From Hydrogenophaga sp. (GTDB taxonomy: Bacteria > Pseudomonadota > Gammaproteobacteria > Burkholderiales > Burkholderiaceae_C), in the NCBI RefSeq assembly GCF_030656115.1, contig NZ_JAUSOO010000002.1:1-49544 (forward strand): a stretch of DNA of 49,544 nucleotides, written 5' to 3'. The stretch's first letter is position 1. Each line of letters opens with the position of its first letter. Below the pieces are notes generated by a model. The model saw nothing but the letters and a program-made list of their open reading frames with translations. It did not search any database and was not told where the DNA came from. Made by a program: the position numbers and the translations under genes. Positions 8,264 to 17,230 of this stretch are shown one piece after another.

Positions 8264-9028
8264 ATGACCCAACACACCTTGCAAGGCCGCAGCGAAGACG
8301 AAGTGACGTGGTTTCAGCGCCGCGACACCCTCAAGGCCGCTGCCGCCTGGGTGGCCATGGGCGGCATGCCCATGGCCCTGGCCCAGCAGCGCAGCAACGT
8401 GGTGGAGTTCGTGGGCGACATTGCGCTGAACGGTCAGCGCATGGTGCCGCAACAGAACATTCAGACCGGCGACGAGATTGCCACCGGCCCCGCCTCGCGC
8501 CTGGTGTTCGTGGTGGGCAATGCCGCTTTTCATGTGCGACAAAACTCGCGCCTCACGGTGGAGCGCGGCGCAACGCTGAACACGGTGAGCCTGCTGCGCT
8601 TGCTGACGGGTGCGGTGGTCAGTGTGTTCGGGCGCGGCGCCAACCGCGCCATCGTCACGCCCACACTCACCGCCGGTATTCGCGGCACGGGGGTGTACAC
8701 CGAAATCATGGACGACCAGGGTGGGCGCACCTACTTCTGCAATTGCTACGGCACGGTGGACGTGACGGCGGGCGGCGGCCAGCGGGCTTTGTCGGAGGCC
8801 AGTTACCACCAGTCGTTCTGGGGCGAGCCTGCGGCCCGCAACGGGCGCTTTCTGCGGCCTGCGAACGCCATCAACCACACCGACGAGGAACTCGAATTTC
8901 TCGCCCGCCTGATCGGCCAGCGCACCGCCTGGCAGATTGCCGGCAAACCCGGTGTGAAAGACGGCAAAGGCTACATGGAAGACCAGCCGGGGCGGCTGCA
9001 CCCGGCGATGACGGTGCCGTTGCGCTGA
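8264..9028 (+). CDS. Exported FecR-domain protein
   Basis: This 254-residue protein has a FecR-like beta-rich domain. The N-terminus has a twin-arginine-like signal (FQRRDTLKAAAAWVAMGG, ending MALAQQ), so it is probably exported through Tat or Sec and cleaved after the Ala-Gln region. The following domain shows FVGDIALNGQRM, GDEIATGPASRLVFVVG, AAFHVRQNSRLTVE and GIRGTGVYTE, the FecR signature found in periplasmic sensor or scaffold domains. It lacks the cytoplasmic anti-sigma part of classical FecR and no ECF sigma gene is nearby. Two ATGs are possible (8258 and 8264); the second has GGAG at a 7-nt distance and is preferred. A conserved-looking CNC (about residue 165) could bind metal or form a disulfide. 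Confidence 0.8.
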   Translation: MTQHTLQGRSEDEVTWFQRRDTLKAAAAWVAMGGMPMALAQQRSNVVEFVGDIALNGQRMVPQQNIQTGDEIATGPASRLVFVVGNAAFHVRQNSRLTVERGATLNTVSLLRLLTGAVVSVFGRGANRAIVTPTLTAGIRGTGVYTEIMDDQGGRTYFCNCYGTVDVTAGGGQRALSEASYHQSFWGEPAARNGRFLRPANAINHTDEELEFLARLIGQRTAWQIAGKPGVKDGKGYMEDQPGRLHPAMTVPLR

Positions 9029-9062
9029 GCCCGCCGGAATGACCGCGCAGGGCGTCGCGGAA

Positions 9063-9107
9063 ACTTCATGCAGGCTTCATGCCTGTGTCACAGACGGTAG
9101 CGAGACT
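9063..9107 (+). promoter_or_regulatory. Candidate PhoB box and promoter for phoX copy 1
   Basis: Three 11-bp-phased units related to CTGTCAY start at 9063, 9074 and 9085: ACTTCAT, GCTTCAT and GTGTCAC. A weak -10 (GAGACT, 9102-9107) sits 10 bp after the last unit, the spacing expected of PhoB-activated promoters. The box overlaps an in-frame ATG at 9079, which argues for a later start codon. Confidence 0.65.
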
Positions 9108-9138
9108 GGGTGTTTTCAACCCAGCCATGAGACCGTCC

Positions 9139-11370
9139 ATGAACGCTCGAACCCCCGTTGACCTGCAAACCAGCCTGAAGATGGACGAAGACTCCAACCA
9201 GTCTTCCAACCCCAGTTTCGACGCCGTGCTGTCCGCACGCCTGAGCCGCCGTGGCCTGCTGCGAGGCAGCGTCGGCACCGTGGGCACCGCCATGCTGGGT
9301 GGCGTGGCCCTGACCGCCTGCGGTGGCGGTGACGACGCTGTCATCACACCCGTGACACCCACAGAAACCCTGCTGGGCTTTGATGCTGTGGCCAAGAGCT
9401 TGGCCGATGTGGTGGTGGTTCCCCCCGGTTACTCCACCAGCGTCCTCTACGCCCTGGGCGATCCGCTCACCGCCACCACCCCAGCCTATAAAAACGACGG
9501 CACCGACACCGACTTTGAGAACCGCGCGGGCGACCACCACGATGGCATGGAGTGGTTTGGTCTGGACACTGCGGGCAAGCCGTCGCTCACCTCCACCGAC
9601 CGTGGCCTGCTGGCCATGAACCACGAAGCCACGACCGACGAAACCCGCAGCTCGTTCTTTCTGCACGCCGACGGCGGCACCACCACGCTGCCGCGTCCGG
9701 CCAGCGAAGTGGACAAGGAAACGGCCATCCACGGCATCTCGGTGGTTGAAGTGAAAAGCACCAGCGGCAAGTGGGCCACCGTACCCGCTTCGGCGTTCAA
9801 CTTCCGCCTGACGTCTTTGAGCGAAAACATCCAGCTCACCGGCCCAGCACGCGGTAACTCCTTGATGGTGACCAAGTATTCCAACGACGGCACCAAGACC
9901 CGCGGCACGCTGAACAACTGCGGCACCGGCAAAACGCCCTGGGGCACCTTCCTGACCGGCGAAGAAAACTGGGCGGGCTACTTCACCCGCAGCGCCACCG
10001 ACGACACGACCCGCGGTGGCGCCACCGCCAAGAGCGTGGTGGCCCTCAAGCGCTACGGCCGCAATGCAGGATCGGGTAGCCGCCACGGCTGGGAATCGGC
10101 TGGCACCGCCGACAAATACGCCCGCTGGGACATCAGCCAAGGCACGGGCGCGGCCACCGACGACTACCGCAACGAAATCAACACCTTCGGCTACATCGTC
10201 GAGATTGATGCCTACGACAAGACCAAGACCGCCCGCAAGCGCACCGCTCTGGGCCGCTTCGCCCACGAAAGCGCGGCCTTCGGGAAGCTCGTGGTCGGTC
10301 AGCCGCTGGCCGTCTACATGGGTGACGACTCGCGCGGCGAGTACATCTACAAGTTCGTGTCCACCAAAACCTGGGTGGCCGCCGATGCCAACCCGACCGA
10401 CCGCATCACCACCGGCGACACCTACCTGGACGCTGGCAAGCTCTACGCCGCCAAGTTCAACAGCGACGGCACAGGCGACTGGATCGAACTGTCCATCAGC
10501 AACACGCTGATTGCCAACTTCGCGACCTACGACTTCGCCGACCAGGCCGATGTGTTGGTGAATGCCCGCCTGGCTGCCGACGCCGTGGGCGCCACCAAGA
10601 TGGACCGCCCGGAATGGTGTTCCACCAACGTGGCCAATGGCGAGATCTACTTCACACTGACCAACAACAGCAACCGCGCGGTCAACTCCGCCACCATGCC
10701 CCCCGACAGCGCCAACCCGCGCGTGTACGCGGACATCAAGAACGGCACCAGCACGCAGAACGGCAACCCGAACGGCCATGTGCTGCGTGTGAAAGAAGGC
10801 ACCGTGGGCAACGCCGCCACCGGCTTCAGCTGGGACGTGTACGTGTTCGGCGCCGAATCCAGCGCGGCACCGGGCACGGTCAACCTGTCCAGTCTGACCG
10901 ACGACCAGGACTTCTCCAGCCCCGACGGCCTGGTGTTCAGCCCGGCCACCGGCATCATGTGGATCCAGACCGACGACGGCGCCTACACCGACGTCAGCAA
11001 CTGCATGATGGTTGCGGCGCTGCCCGGCACCGTGGGCGACGGCGCCAAGAAAACACTGACCTACGCCGCCACCGCCGGCACGCTGACAGTGGACACCTAT
11101 GTGGGCAAAGCCCCGGGTGCCGACAACCTCAAGCGCTTCCTGGTGGGCCCCAAGGCCTGCGAGATCACGGGACTGTGTGAGACGCCTGACGGCAAAGCGA
11201 TGTTCATCAACGTCCAGCACCCGGGGGAAACCACGGCCCAGGCCGACATTGCCGACGCGACGAAATACACCAGCCAGTGGCCCAGCAACGCAGGCTACGG
11301 CGCAGGCAAGCGGCCACGCTCGGCCACCATCGTGATCACCAAAAACGACGGCGGCCGCATCGGTAGTTAA
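9139..11370 (+). CDS. phoX: PhoX-family alkaline phosphatase, copy 1 (Tat lipoprotein)
   Basis: This is a 743-residue member of the PhoX/DUF839 family, secreted Ca/Fe-dependent phosphomonoesterases that release phosphate from organic esters. The N-terminus carries a Tat motif (SRRGLLRG) and a lipobox-like LTAC followed by GGG, suggesting a Tat-exported lipoprotein. Family signatures are LLAMNHEATTDE, TLPRPASEVDKE, LNNCGTGKTPWGTFLTGEEN (with the conserved Cys), RHGWES, YMGDDSRGEYIYKFV, TKMDRPEW, YFTLTNNSNR and SSPDGLVFSPATG. Upstream in-frame ATGs at 9079 and 9127 exist. 9079 lies inside the Pho box, and 9139 aligns best with copy 2, so 9139 is used; 9127 is the alternative. It is followed by two hairpins and a close paralogue. 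Confidence 0.95.
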   Translation: MNARTPVDLQTSLKMDEDSNQSSNPSFDAVLSARLSRRGLLRGSVGTVGTAMLGGVALTACGGGDDAVITPVTPTETLLGFDAVAKSLADVVVVPPGYSTSVLYALGDPLTATTPAYKNDGTDTDFENRAGDHHDGMEWFGLDTAGKPSLTSTDRGLLAMNHEATTDETRSSFFLHADGGTTTLPRPASEVDKETAIHGISVVEVKSTSGKWATVPASAFNFRLTSLSENIQLTGPARGNSLMVTKYSNDGTKTRGTLNNCGTGKTPWGTFLTGEENWAGYFTRSATDDTTRGGATAKSVVALKRYGRNAGSGSRHGWESAGTADKYARWDISQGTGAATDDYRNEINTFGYIVEIDAYDKTKTARKRTALGRFAHESAAFGKLVVGQPLAVYMGDDSRGEYIYKFVSTKTWVAADANPTDRITTGDTYLDAGKLYAAKFNSDGTGDWIELSISNTLIANFATYDFADQADVLVNARLAADAVGATKMDRPEWCSTNVANGEIYFTLTNNSNRAVNSATMPPDSANPRVYADIKNGTSTQNGNPNGHVLRVKEGTVGNAATGFSWDVYVFGAESSAAPGTVNLSSLTDDQDFSSPDGLVFSPATGIMWIQTDDGAYTDVSNCMMVAALPGTVGDGAKKTLTYAATAGTLTVDTYVGKAPGADNLKRFLVGPKACEITGLCETPDGKAMFINVQHPGETTAQADIADATKYTSQWPSNAGYGAGKRPRSATIVITKNDGGRIGS

Positions 11371-11380
11371 GGCCAGCGCA

Positions 11381-11409
11381 CAGGCCCGCTGACAAAATCA
11401 GCGGGCCTG
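11381..11409 (+). terminator. Perfect 12-bp hairpin after phoX copy 1
   Basis: CAGGCCCGCTGA and TCAGCGGGCCTG pair perfectly around a CAAAA loop, 10 bp after the stop codon. No T-run follows directly, so alone it is a weak intrinsic terminator. The next hairpin (11436-11468) completes termination. Confidence 0.6.
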
Positions 11410-11435
11410 TCGCCGCAACAAAAATAAAAACCTTG

Positions 11436-11468
11436 AGACGGGCAGCATTTCGCTGACCCGTCTTTTTT
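11436..11468. terminator. Intrinsic terminator between the phoX genes
   Basis: An AGACGGG/CCCGTCT stem, extended by CAGC/GCTG with one bulge, is followed by TTTTTT. A-rich sequence on the other side (11417-11431) would make it bidirectional. It separates the two phoX copies into independent transcription units. Confidence 0.8.
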
Positions 11469-11477
11469 GCCTTTGGG

Positions 11478-11495
11478 CTGTCACGAAAATTTCAT
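11478..11495 (+). promoter_or_regulatory. Candidate PhoB box for phoX copy 2
   Basis: CTGTCAC (11478) and ATTTCAT (11489) are 11 bp apart. The box follows the terminator immediately and lies 46 bp upstream of the preferred ATG at 11542. Possible upstream ATGs at 11467 and 11494 lie before or inside the box and are therefore unlikely starts. Confidence 0.7.
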
Positions 11496-11541
11496 GGCAC
11501 AACCCGACACTGACCGGACCAGCAACCGCCATCGCAAAACC

Positions 11542-13704
11542 ATGCACCACGACACCACGCGACTTGCCACCGACTTCAACGAAGAAGACTCCAACACCAG
11601 CAGCAACCCGGCCTTTGTGCAGGTGCTTGAAACCCGCCTGAACCGCCGCAGCCTGTTCAAGGGCGCGGGCATGGCCGGCGCTGCCCTGGGCGCCACCGCC
11701 CTCACCGGCTGCGCCACCACGGGCCAAGCGGGCAGCACGGTCCAGCAGTTGGGCTTCAAGCCGGTGGCCAAAACCACCGCCGACCGCGTCAGCGTGCCCG
11801 AGGGCTACACCGCGCAGGTGATTTACGCGCTGGGCGATCCGCTGACCGGTAACACACCTGCCTTCAAAAACGACGGCACCGACACCGAATGGGGCGCCCG
11901 CGCCGGTGACCACCACGACGGCATTGAATGGTTCGGCCTGGACGCCAGCGGCCAACCCTCGGACCGCTTTGCCTCGCGCGGTCTGCTGGCCATGAACCAC
12001 GAAGCCACGACCGACGAAAAACGCGCCTCCTTTTTCATTCACGCCAACGGCGGCACCGCCACCCTGCCCCGCCCCGCGTCGGAGATCGACAAAGAACTGA
12101 TGATTCACGGCATATCGGTGGTGGAGGTGCAAACCGATGGCAAGAAGTGGGCTTACAAACCCGCGTCTGCCTTCAACCGCCGCGTCACCACCATGACCGA
12201 CGTGGCGCTGAGCGGCCCCGCCAAAGGCAGCGAACACCTGGTCACACGGTACAGCCCAGACGGCACCCGCGCCCGTGGCACGCTGAACAACTGCGGCACC
12301 GGGCGCACGCCCTGGGGCACCTTCGTGAGCGGCGAAGAAAACTGGTTTGGCTATTTCCACCGCGACGCCAAGGACGACGACACGCGCAAAAAAGACAAAC
12401 AGGTGCAAGCCCTGAACCGCTACGGTCGCAAAGCCGGTGCCGCCAGCCGCCACGGCTGGGAATCGGGTGGCAGCGCCGACACCTACGCCCGCTGGAACAA
12501 CAGCGCTCTGGGGGCCAGGGCCCAAGACGACTACCGCAACGAAATGAACACGTTCGGCTACATCGTGGAGCTGGACCCGTACAACACCGGCGCCCAACTG
12601 GTCAAGCGCACCGCGCTGGGCCGCATGGGCCATGAAAACGTGACCTTCGACCGCGTGGTCGCTGACCAGCCGGTGGTGGCTTACATGGGCGACGACGCGC
12701 GCGGCGAGTACATCTACAAGTTCGTTTCTAACGCGAAGTGGGACCCGAAAGACGCCCAAGGCGCCAACCGCCTGGCCGCGGGTGACAAGTACCTCGACAA
12801 GGGCACGCTGTTTGTGGCCCGCTTCAAGGAAGATGGCACGGGCGAATGGGTCGAGCTGTCGATGAAGAACCCGGTGATCGCCAACAGCTCGTACTTTGAA
12901 TTCAAGAGCGACGCCGACGTGGCGATCTTCACCCGCCTGGCCGCCGACGCCGTGGCCGCCACCAAGATGGACCGCCCCGAGTGGGCCGGTGTGAACCCGA
13001 AAAACGGCGAGGTCTACATCACGCTGACCAACAACAGCAACCGCACCGTGGCCACCGCCGACAGCGCCAACCCGCGTGTGTACACCGACCTGAAGGGCAG
13101 CAAAGAGCAAAAGGGCAACGTCAACGGCCACATCGTGCGCCTCTCGCACAGCAAACCGACCGACGCCGCCTTCCGCTGGGACATCTACCTGTTCGCCTCC
13201 GAGGCGGGCGCTGACAAAGCCACCGTGAATTTGTCGAACCTGACCGACGAGAACGACCTGTCTTCGCCCGACGGCCTGGTGTTCAGCCCGGCCACCGGCG
13301 TGTGCTGGATCCAGACCGACGACGGCGCCTACACCGACAAGACCAACTGCATGCTGCTGGCGGCCCTGCCCGGCCAACGCGGTGACGGCAGCACGAAGAC
13401 CTTGGCCTACGGTGACAAAACCGTCACCACCCATGTGGGCAAGCCGCCGTCCCCGGCCACCCTCAAGCGCTTCCTGGTGGGCCCACGCGGTGCCGAAATC
13501 ACGGGCATCACCGAAACGCCGGACGGCCGTGCGATCTTTGTGAACGTGCAGCACGCGGGCGAAAACACCGCCATGGCCGATGTGAACAACCCGGCCAAGT
13601 TTGAAAGCCAATGGCCCGCCAACGCCGGCTACGGCGCCGGCCAGCGCCCACGCTCGGCCACCATCGTCATCACCAAAAACGACGGCGGCGTGATCGGCAC
13701 CTGA
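11542..13704 (+). CDS. phoX: PhoX-family alkaline phosphatase, copy 2 (Tat lipoprotein)
   Basis: This 720-residue paralogue of the preceding gene shares the family signatures: LLAMNHEATTDEKR, TLPRPASEIDKE, LNNCGTGRTPWGTFVSGEEN, RHGWESGG, YMGDDARGEYIYKFVS, TKMDRPEWAG, YITLTNNSNRT, LSSPDGLVFSPATGVCWIQT and a C-terminal RPRSATIVITKNDGG nearly identical to copy 1. The Tat motif is NRRSLFKG and the lipobox LTGC. Both copies also share a Ser/Asn-rich segment before the signal (EEDSNTSSNPAF here, DEDSNQSSNPSF in copy 1). Divergence is spread along the length, so this is an old duplication or separate acquisition, not a recent copy. Each copy has its own candidate Pho box and terminator. Confidence 0.95.
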   Translation: MHHDTTRLATDFNEEDSNTSSNPAFVQVLETRLNRRSLFKGAGMAGAALGATALTGCATTGQAGSTVQQLGFKPVAKTTADRVSVPEGYTAQVIYALGDPLTGNTPAFKNDGTDTEWGARAGDHHDGIEWFGLDASGQPSDRFASRGLLAMNHEATTDEKRASFFIHANGGTATLPRPASEIDKELMIHGISVVEVQTDGKKWAYKPASAFNRRVTTMTDVALSGPAKGSEHLVTRYSPDGTRARGTLNNCGTGRTPWGTFVSGEENWFGYFHRDAKDDDTRKKDKQVQALNRYGRKAGAASRHGWESGGSADTYARWNNSALGARAQDDYRNEMNTFGYIVELDPYNTGAQLVKRTALGRMGHENVTFDRVVADQPVVAYMGDDARGEYIYKFVSNAKWDPKDAQGANRLAAGDKYLDKGTLFVARFKEDGTGEWVELSMKNPVIANSSYFEFKSDADVAIFTRLAADAVAATKMDRPEWAGVNPKNGEVYITLTNNSNRTVATADSANPRVYTDLKGSKEQKGNVNGHIVRLSHSKPTDAAFRWDIYLFASEAGADKATVNLSNLTDENDLSSPDGLVFSPATGVCWIQTDDGAYTDKTNCMLLAALPGQRGDGSTKTLAYGDKTVTTHVGKPPSPATLKRFLVGPRGAEITGITETPDGRAIFVNVQHAGENTAMADVNNPAKFESQWPANAGYGAGQRPRSATIVITKNDGGVIGT

Positions 13705-13768
13705 ACCCAGCCCAAGCCAGGACAACTCAGGACAACTCGGAGATGCCGGCCTTCGCAGGCTGGCTTCA

Positions 13769-13792
13769 AGCGGCCCTCGGGCCGCTTTTTTT
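13769..13792 (+). terminator. Intrinsic terminator after phoX copy 2
   Basis: AGCGGCC-CTCG-GGCCGCT is followed by a run of T (13786-13792), 65 bp after the phoX stop. This is a classical GC stem with a U-tract. Confidence 0.9.
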
Positions 13793-13802
13793 CTTCACCG
13801 TT

Positions 13803-13820
13803 CTGTCAACGGCTTTACAC
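13803..13820 (+). promoter_or_regulatory. Candidate PhoB box for the 5'-nucleotidase gene
   Basis: CTGTCAA (13803) and TTTACAC (13814) are spaced 11 bp apart. A CATAGG -10-like hexamer begins 13 bp after the box. The second unit is a poor match, so this is the weaker end of the set. Confidence 0.4.
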
Positions 13821-13867
13821 ACAAGGTCCGCAGCATAGGGTTCTTGTCCACAAAACCTCCTTGCGCC

Positions 13868-15730
13868 ATGACCCTGCTGCACCGAACCTTTCCCTCGGCC
13901 CTGATCTCGTTGCTGATGGCGGCCACCCTGAGCGCCTGTGGCGGCTCCGACCCTGTGCCCGCCGCAGAACCCAGCTTTGCTGCGGTGAGCGTGACACTGG
14001 CCCACGTCAACGACCACCATTCTCAGTTGGATGCCTTCGCCAACACCGAATTGGTGCTGGGTGGCGTGGCCACACAAGTGGATCTGGGCGGTTTCCCCCG
14101 GGTCACCACCGCCTTTCAGCGCTACGCCAACCGCTCGGACGTGATCAAACTGCACGCGGGCGATGCCATCACCGGCTCGCTGTACTACACCTTGTTCAAA
14201 GGCGAAGCCGATGCCGCCATGATGAACAGCGTCTGCTTCGACGCCTTTGCCCTGGGCAACCACGAGTTTGACGATGGCGATGCGGGCCTGAAAAAGTTTC
14301 TGGACTTCCTGCGCAGCGGCAGCTGCCAGACGCCGGTGCTGGCCGCCAACGTGAAGCCGCAAGCCGGCACACCGCTGGCCAGCGGCTACCTGCAGCCCTA
14401 CACCCTCAAAACCGTCAACGGCGTGAAGATCGCCGTCATCGGCATCGACATCAAGGGCAAGACCACCAACTCGTCGCGCCCGCTGAACACCACCGTGTTT
14501 GAAGACGAGGCCACCGCGGCCCAGCGCACCATCGACGAACTGAAGGCGCAGGGCATTCGCCACATCGTGCTGCTCACGCACCAGGGCTATGAGGCCGACA
14601 AGGCACTGGCAGCGCAACTGACCGACGTGGACGCCATCGTGGGCGGCGACTCGCATTCGCTCCTGGGCGACTTCACGGCCCTGGGCCTGAGCAGCTCGGG
14701 CGAATACCCCACCCGCGTCACCAACAAAGACGGCAAGCTCGTGTGCGTGGTGCAGGCCTGGGAATACAGCAAAGCCCTGGGCGAGCTGAACCTCAACTTC
14801 AACACCCAAGGCGAGGTGGACAGCTGCACGGGCCAGGCCTCGCTGCTGGTGGGCTCCAGCTTCAAACGCAAAGACGACAAAGGCACGTTTGTGGCGGTGG
14901 ACGATGCCACCCGGCTGCAGATCATCCAGTCGCTGGCCAGCGTGCCCACGGTGCGGGTGGTGGAGCCCGAAACCGTGGCCGCGCTCACGCTGGCGGGCTT
15001 CTCCAGCCAGGTGACGGCCAAGAAGGCCGAAACCATTGGCACGGCAACCGAGGCCTTGTGCCTGGTGCGCGTGCCCGGTGAGAGCACCAACCGCTCGGCG
15101 GGCACGGCCGGCTGCGAAACCGCCAACACGCTGGCACGCGGCAGCGACGCCGCGCAGGTGGTGGCCGAGGCCTTTTTGGCCGGTAGCCTGGCAGCGGACG
15201 TGGCGATTCAGAACGCCGGTGGCGTGCGCATTCCCGTGCCCGCCGGCACGCTGAGCATGAACACGGCCTTCACCCTGCTGCCCTTCACCAACGTGCTGGT
15301 GGAGTTGCCCATGACGGGCCAGCAGATCGTGAATGTGCTGGAAGACGCGGTGTCCAACCACCTGGACAGCGCGCAATCCAATGGCTCGCACCCCTACGCC
15401 GCCGCGCTGCGCTGGGACCTGGACATGAGCAAGGCCAAAGGCAGCCGCTTCAGCAATGTGCAGGTGCGCAACCGCGCCACCGGCGTCTGGAGCGCCATTG
15501 AGCCCGCCCGCACCTACACCGTGGCCACCAACGACTTCATTGCCAGCGGCAAAGACGGCTACACCACCTTCGGCACCGTCTACGCCACCGGCAACTACGT
15601 CAACAACTACCTGCTCTACACCCAGACCTTTGTGGACTATGTGCTGGCGCAGGGCAGCATCAGCCGCCCGGCTGCGGCCAACTACGCGCACCAGAAGGTG
15701 ACCACGGTCGGCGGCACGGTGCTGCCGTAA
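13868..15730 (+). CDS. Lipoprotein bifunctional metallophosphatase/5'-nucleotidase (UshA-like)
   Basis: This 620-residue periplasmic enzyme of the UshA/5'-nucleotidase family hydrolyses nucleoside phosphates and related diesters to release phosphate. It begins with a lipoprotein signal ending LMAATLSAC-GG. The N-terminal metallophosphatase domain shows the HVNDHHSQLD metal motif, HAGDAITGS, FALGNHEFDDGD, LLTHQGYEAD and VGGDSHSLLG. The C-terminal substrate domain has QNAGGVRIPVPAG, LLPFTNVLVEL and FIASGKDGYTTFG. A TTG at 13844 is an alternative start, but ATG 13868 gives a better signal peptide. PAP2 follows 5 bp after the stop, so the two probably form an operon. The position after two phoX genes and a candidate Pho box suggests induction by phosphate starvation. 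Confidence 0.95.
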   Translation: MTLLHRTFPSALISLLMAATLSACGGSDPVPAAEPSFAAVSVTLAHVNDHHSQLDAFANTELVLGGVATQVDLGGFPRVTTAFQRYANRSDVIKLHAGDAITGSLYYTLFKGEADAAMMNSVCFDAFALGNHEFDDGDAGLKKFLDFLRSGSCQTPVLAANVKPQAGTPLASGYLQPYTLKTVNGVKIAVIGIDIKGKTTNSSRPLNTTVFEDEATAAQRTIDELKAQGIRHIVLLTHQGYEADKALAAQLTDVDAIVGGDSHSLLGDFTALGLSSSGEYPTRVTNKDGKLVCVVQAWEYSKALGELNLNFNTQGEVDSCTGQASLLVGSSFKRKDDKGTFVAVDDATRLQIIQSLASVPTVRVVEPETVAALTLAGFSSQVTAKKAETIGTATEALCLVRVPGESTNRSAGTAGCETANTLARGSDAAQVVAEAFLAGSLAADVAIQNAGGVRIPVPAGTLSMNTAFTLLPFTNVLVELPMTGQQIVNVLEDAVSNHLDSAQSNGSHPYAAALRWDLDMSKAKGSRFSNVQVRNRATGVWSAIEPARTYTVATNDFIASGKDGYTTFGTVYATGNYVNNYLLYTQTFVDYVLAQGSISRPAAANYAHQKVTTVGGTVLP

Positions 15731-15735
15731 GGCGT

Positions 15736-16293
15736 ATGCAGACGCTGGAACAACCCACCCCCACGGTTGCGCCTCTGTCGCGTTGGCAGCGGCTGGATCG
15801 GCGGTTGTTCGCCTGGCTGGGTGCGGGGCACCGCCCCCAGCCCATCGCACTGGCAGTGGCCAAAGCCGTGGCCCGCTGGAGCTGGGTACCGTTGGTGGGC
15901 CTGATGCTGAGCGTCGGGCAAAACAACGGTGCGGGGCTGTGGGTATTGGCGCAATGCCTGCTGGCGGCCGGCTTGGTACAGGTTGCCAGCAAACGCCTTT
16001 CACGGCGCATGGGGTTCGGTCGGCCCTTCATGGAAGGTTTGAGCCCAAACCACCTCCAGCACAGCCATCGCTCGGGGTTTCCCAGCACCCACGCCACCGT
16101 GATGGGAACCGTCTTCGGTTTCATGCTGCTGCACATGCCTTCCAGCCCTGCGTTGGCCGGCATGGCGGCCATCCTGGTGGCAACCGGCTGGGCACGCGTG
16201 TATGTGGGCGCGCATTTCCCGCTCGATGTGCTGGCGGGTCTGGCACTGGGATGCGTCTGCGGAACCTTTTTTGCAGCCGCCCTGTTGGTGTGA
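15736..16293 (+). CDS. PAP2-family membrane phosphatase
   Basis: This is a 185-residue integral membrane phosphatase of the PAP2 (type 2 phosphatidic acid phosphatase) superfamily. The three catalytic motifs are visible: KRLSRRMGFGRP (motif 1, K-x6-RP type, about residues 86-97), FPSTHA (motif 2, about 114) and RVYVGAHFPLDV (motif 3, about 155-166). Hydrophobic helices lie between and after these motifs. Family members dephosphorylate lipid phosphates, including undecaprenyl pyrophosphate; the substrate here is not predictable. Translational coupling to the nucleotidase (5-bp gap) places it in the phosphate-release group. Confidence 0.92.
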   Translation: MQTLEQPTPTVAPLSRWQRLDRRLFAWLGAGHRPQPIALAVAKAVARWSWVPLVGLMLSVGQNNGAGLWVLAQCLLAAGLVQVASKRLSRRMGFGRPFMEGLSPNHLQHSHRSGFPSTHATVMGTVFGFMLLHMPSSPALAGMAAILVATGWARVYVGAHFPLDVLAGLALGCVCGTFFAAALLV

Positions 16294-16363
16294 AGGCCTC
16301 CAGGAAACGGGGCCAGCGGGCCCGCCAGCGGGTGCAAGGGCGAACGTTGGCTTCGGGGTTGGA

Positions 16364-17230
16364 TCAGCCCTTGAGCAACATCACACCCAGCGCCACGCTG
16401 AGGGCCGCCAGCAAACCCGGCTTCAAGCGCCCTTCCTTGAACCACAGGCTGCCAATGAGCACGGCAAACACCACCGAGCTTTCGCGCAGCGCGGCCACCA
16501 CGGCAATGGGCGCTTGGGTCATGGCCCAGAGCACGATGCCGTAAGCGCCGGTGGAAATGCTGGCGCCCAGAAAACCCAGGGCCCAGTGCCGGCGGGCGTA
16601 GGCCAGCAGGGCGGCGGGGTTGCGGCGCAGCTGCAGGGTCAGCACCACCAGCGGGTCCAGCAGCACCAGGGTGAACACATAGGCCAGCGGGTTGCCCGAT
16701 AGGCGCACGCCCTGCCCGTCCAACAAGGTGTAGGCCGCAATCAGCCCCGCGTTGAGCAAAGCGGCCCGGCCCGAGCGGTGGCGCACCAGCAGCGCCAGTG
16801 GCTGGCCACTGAACGCGGCGATGGTGAGCACGCCCGCCAAAATGGCGGCCACGCCCAGCCAGGCCCACGCAGACAGCGACTCGTTCAGCACAAACACCGA
16901 CACCAAAGCCACCAGCAACGGCGCCAAACCGCGCATGGCCACATAGCCCACGGCAAGCTGTCCGCCGTCGTAAATGCGCATGAGCAGGGCAATGTAGGCC
17001 CAGTGCAACAGGGCCGATGCCGCAATAAAAGGCGCACTGTCCCCACTGGGCCAACCGGTGAAACACAGGCCCACGGCGGCCAGCGCGGCGGCGCAGGTGT
17101 GCATCAGGATGGTGTACTGGCGCTTGTCGGGCGCGCCGCGAATCAGCGCGTTCCAGCTGGCGTGCATCAGCGCGGCGGCCAGCACGGCCAGCACCACGCC
17201 GCTGCCCATGTTGCTGCCCGGCTCAAGCAC
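16364..17230 (-). CDS. EamA-type membrane protein associated with phosphonate use
   Basis: This 288-residue member of the drug/metabolite transporter (EamA) superfamily has about ten hydrophobic segments in two repeated halves. The motifs ALMHASWNALIRG at the start and AALRESSVVFAVLIGSLWFKE near the end are typical. It matches the description of the family annotated as a phosphonate-utilization-associated membrane protein, and it overlaps pbfA by 8 bp, which strongly supports a role in 2-AEP uptake or product export. Substrate and direction are unknown. The start is GTG at 17230 with AGAAGG just upstream; an ATG at 17209 is the alternative. Confidence 0.87.
   Translation of the reverse strand: MLEPGSNMGSGVVLAVLAAALMHASWNALIRGAPDKRQYTILMHTCAAALAAVGLCFTGWPSGDSAPFIAASALLHWAYIALLMRIYDGGQLAVGYVAMRGLAPLLVALVSVFVLNESLSAWAWLGVAAILAGVLTIAAFSGQPLALLVRHRSGRAALLNAGLIAAYTLLDGQGVRLSGNPLAYVFTLVLLDPLVVLTLQLRRNPAALLAYARRHWALGFLGASISTGAYGIVLWAMTQAPIAVVAALRESSVVFAVLIGSLWFKEGRLKPGLLAALSVALGVMLLKG

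Noticed and set aside
9088..16003. Very long open frames (700-775 codons) antisense to both phoX genes and to the nucleotidase/PAP2 pair
   Set aside because: They are mirror images of GC-rich codon use in the sense genes. Their translations are low-complexity Val/Gly/His/Arg-rich with no recognisable domains, and the sense frames match known families.
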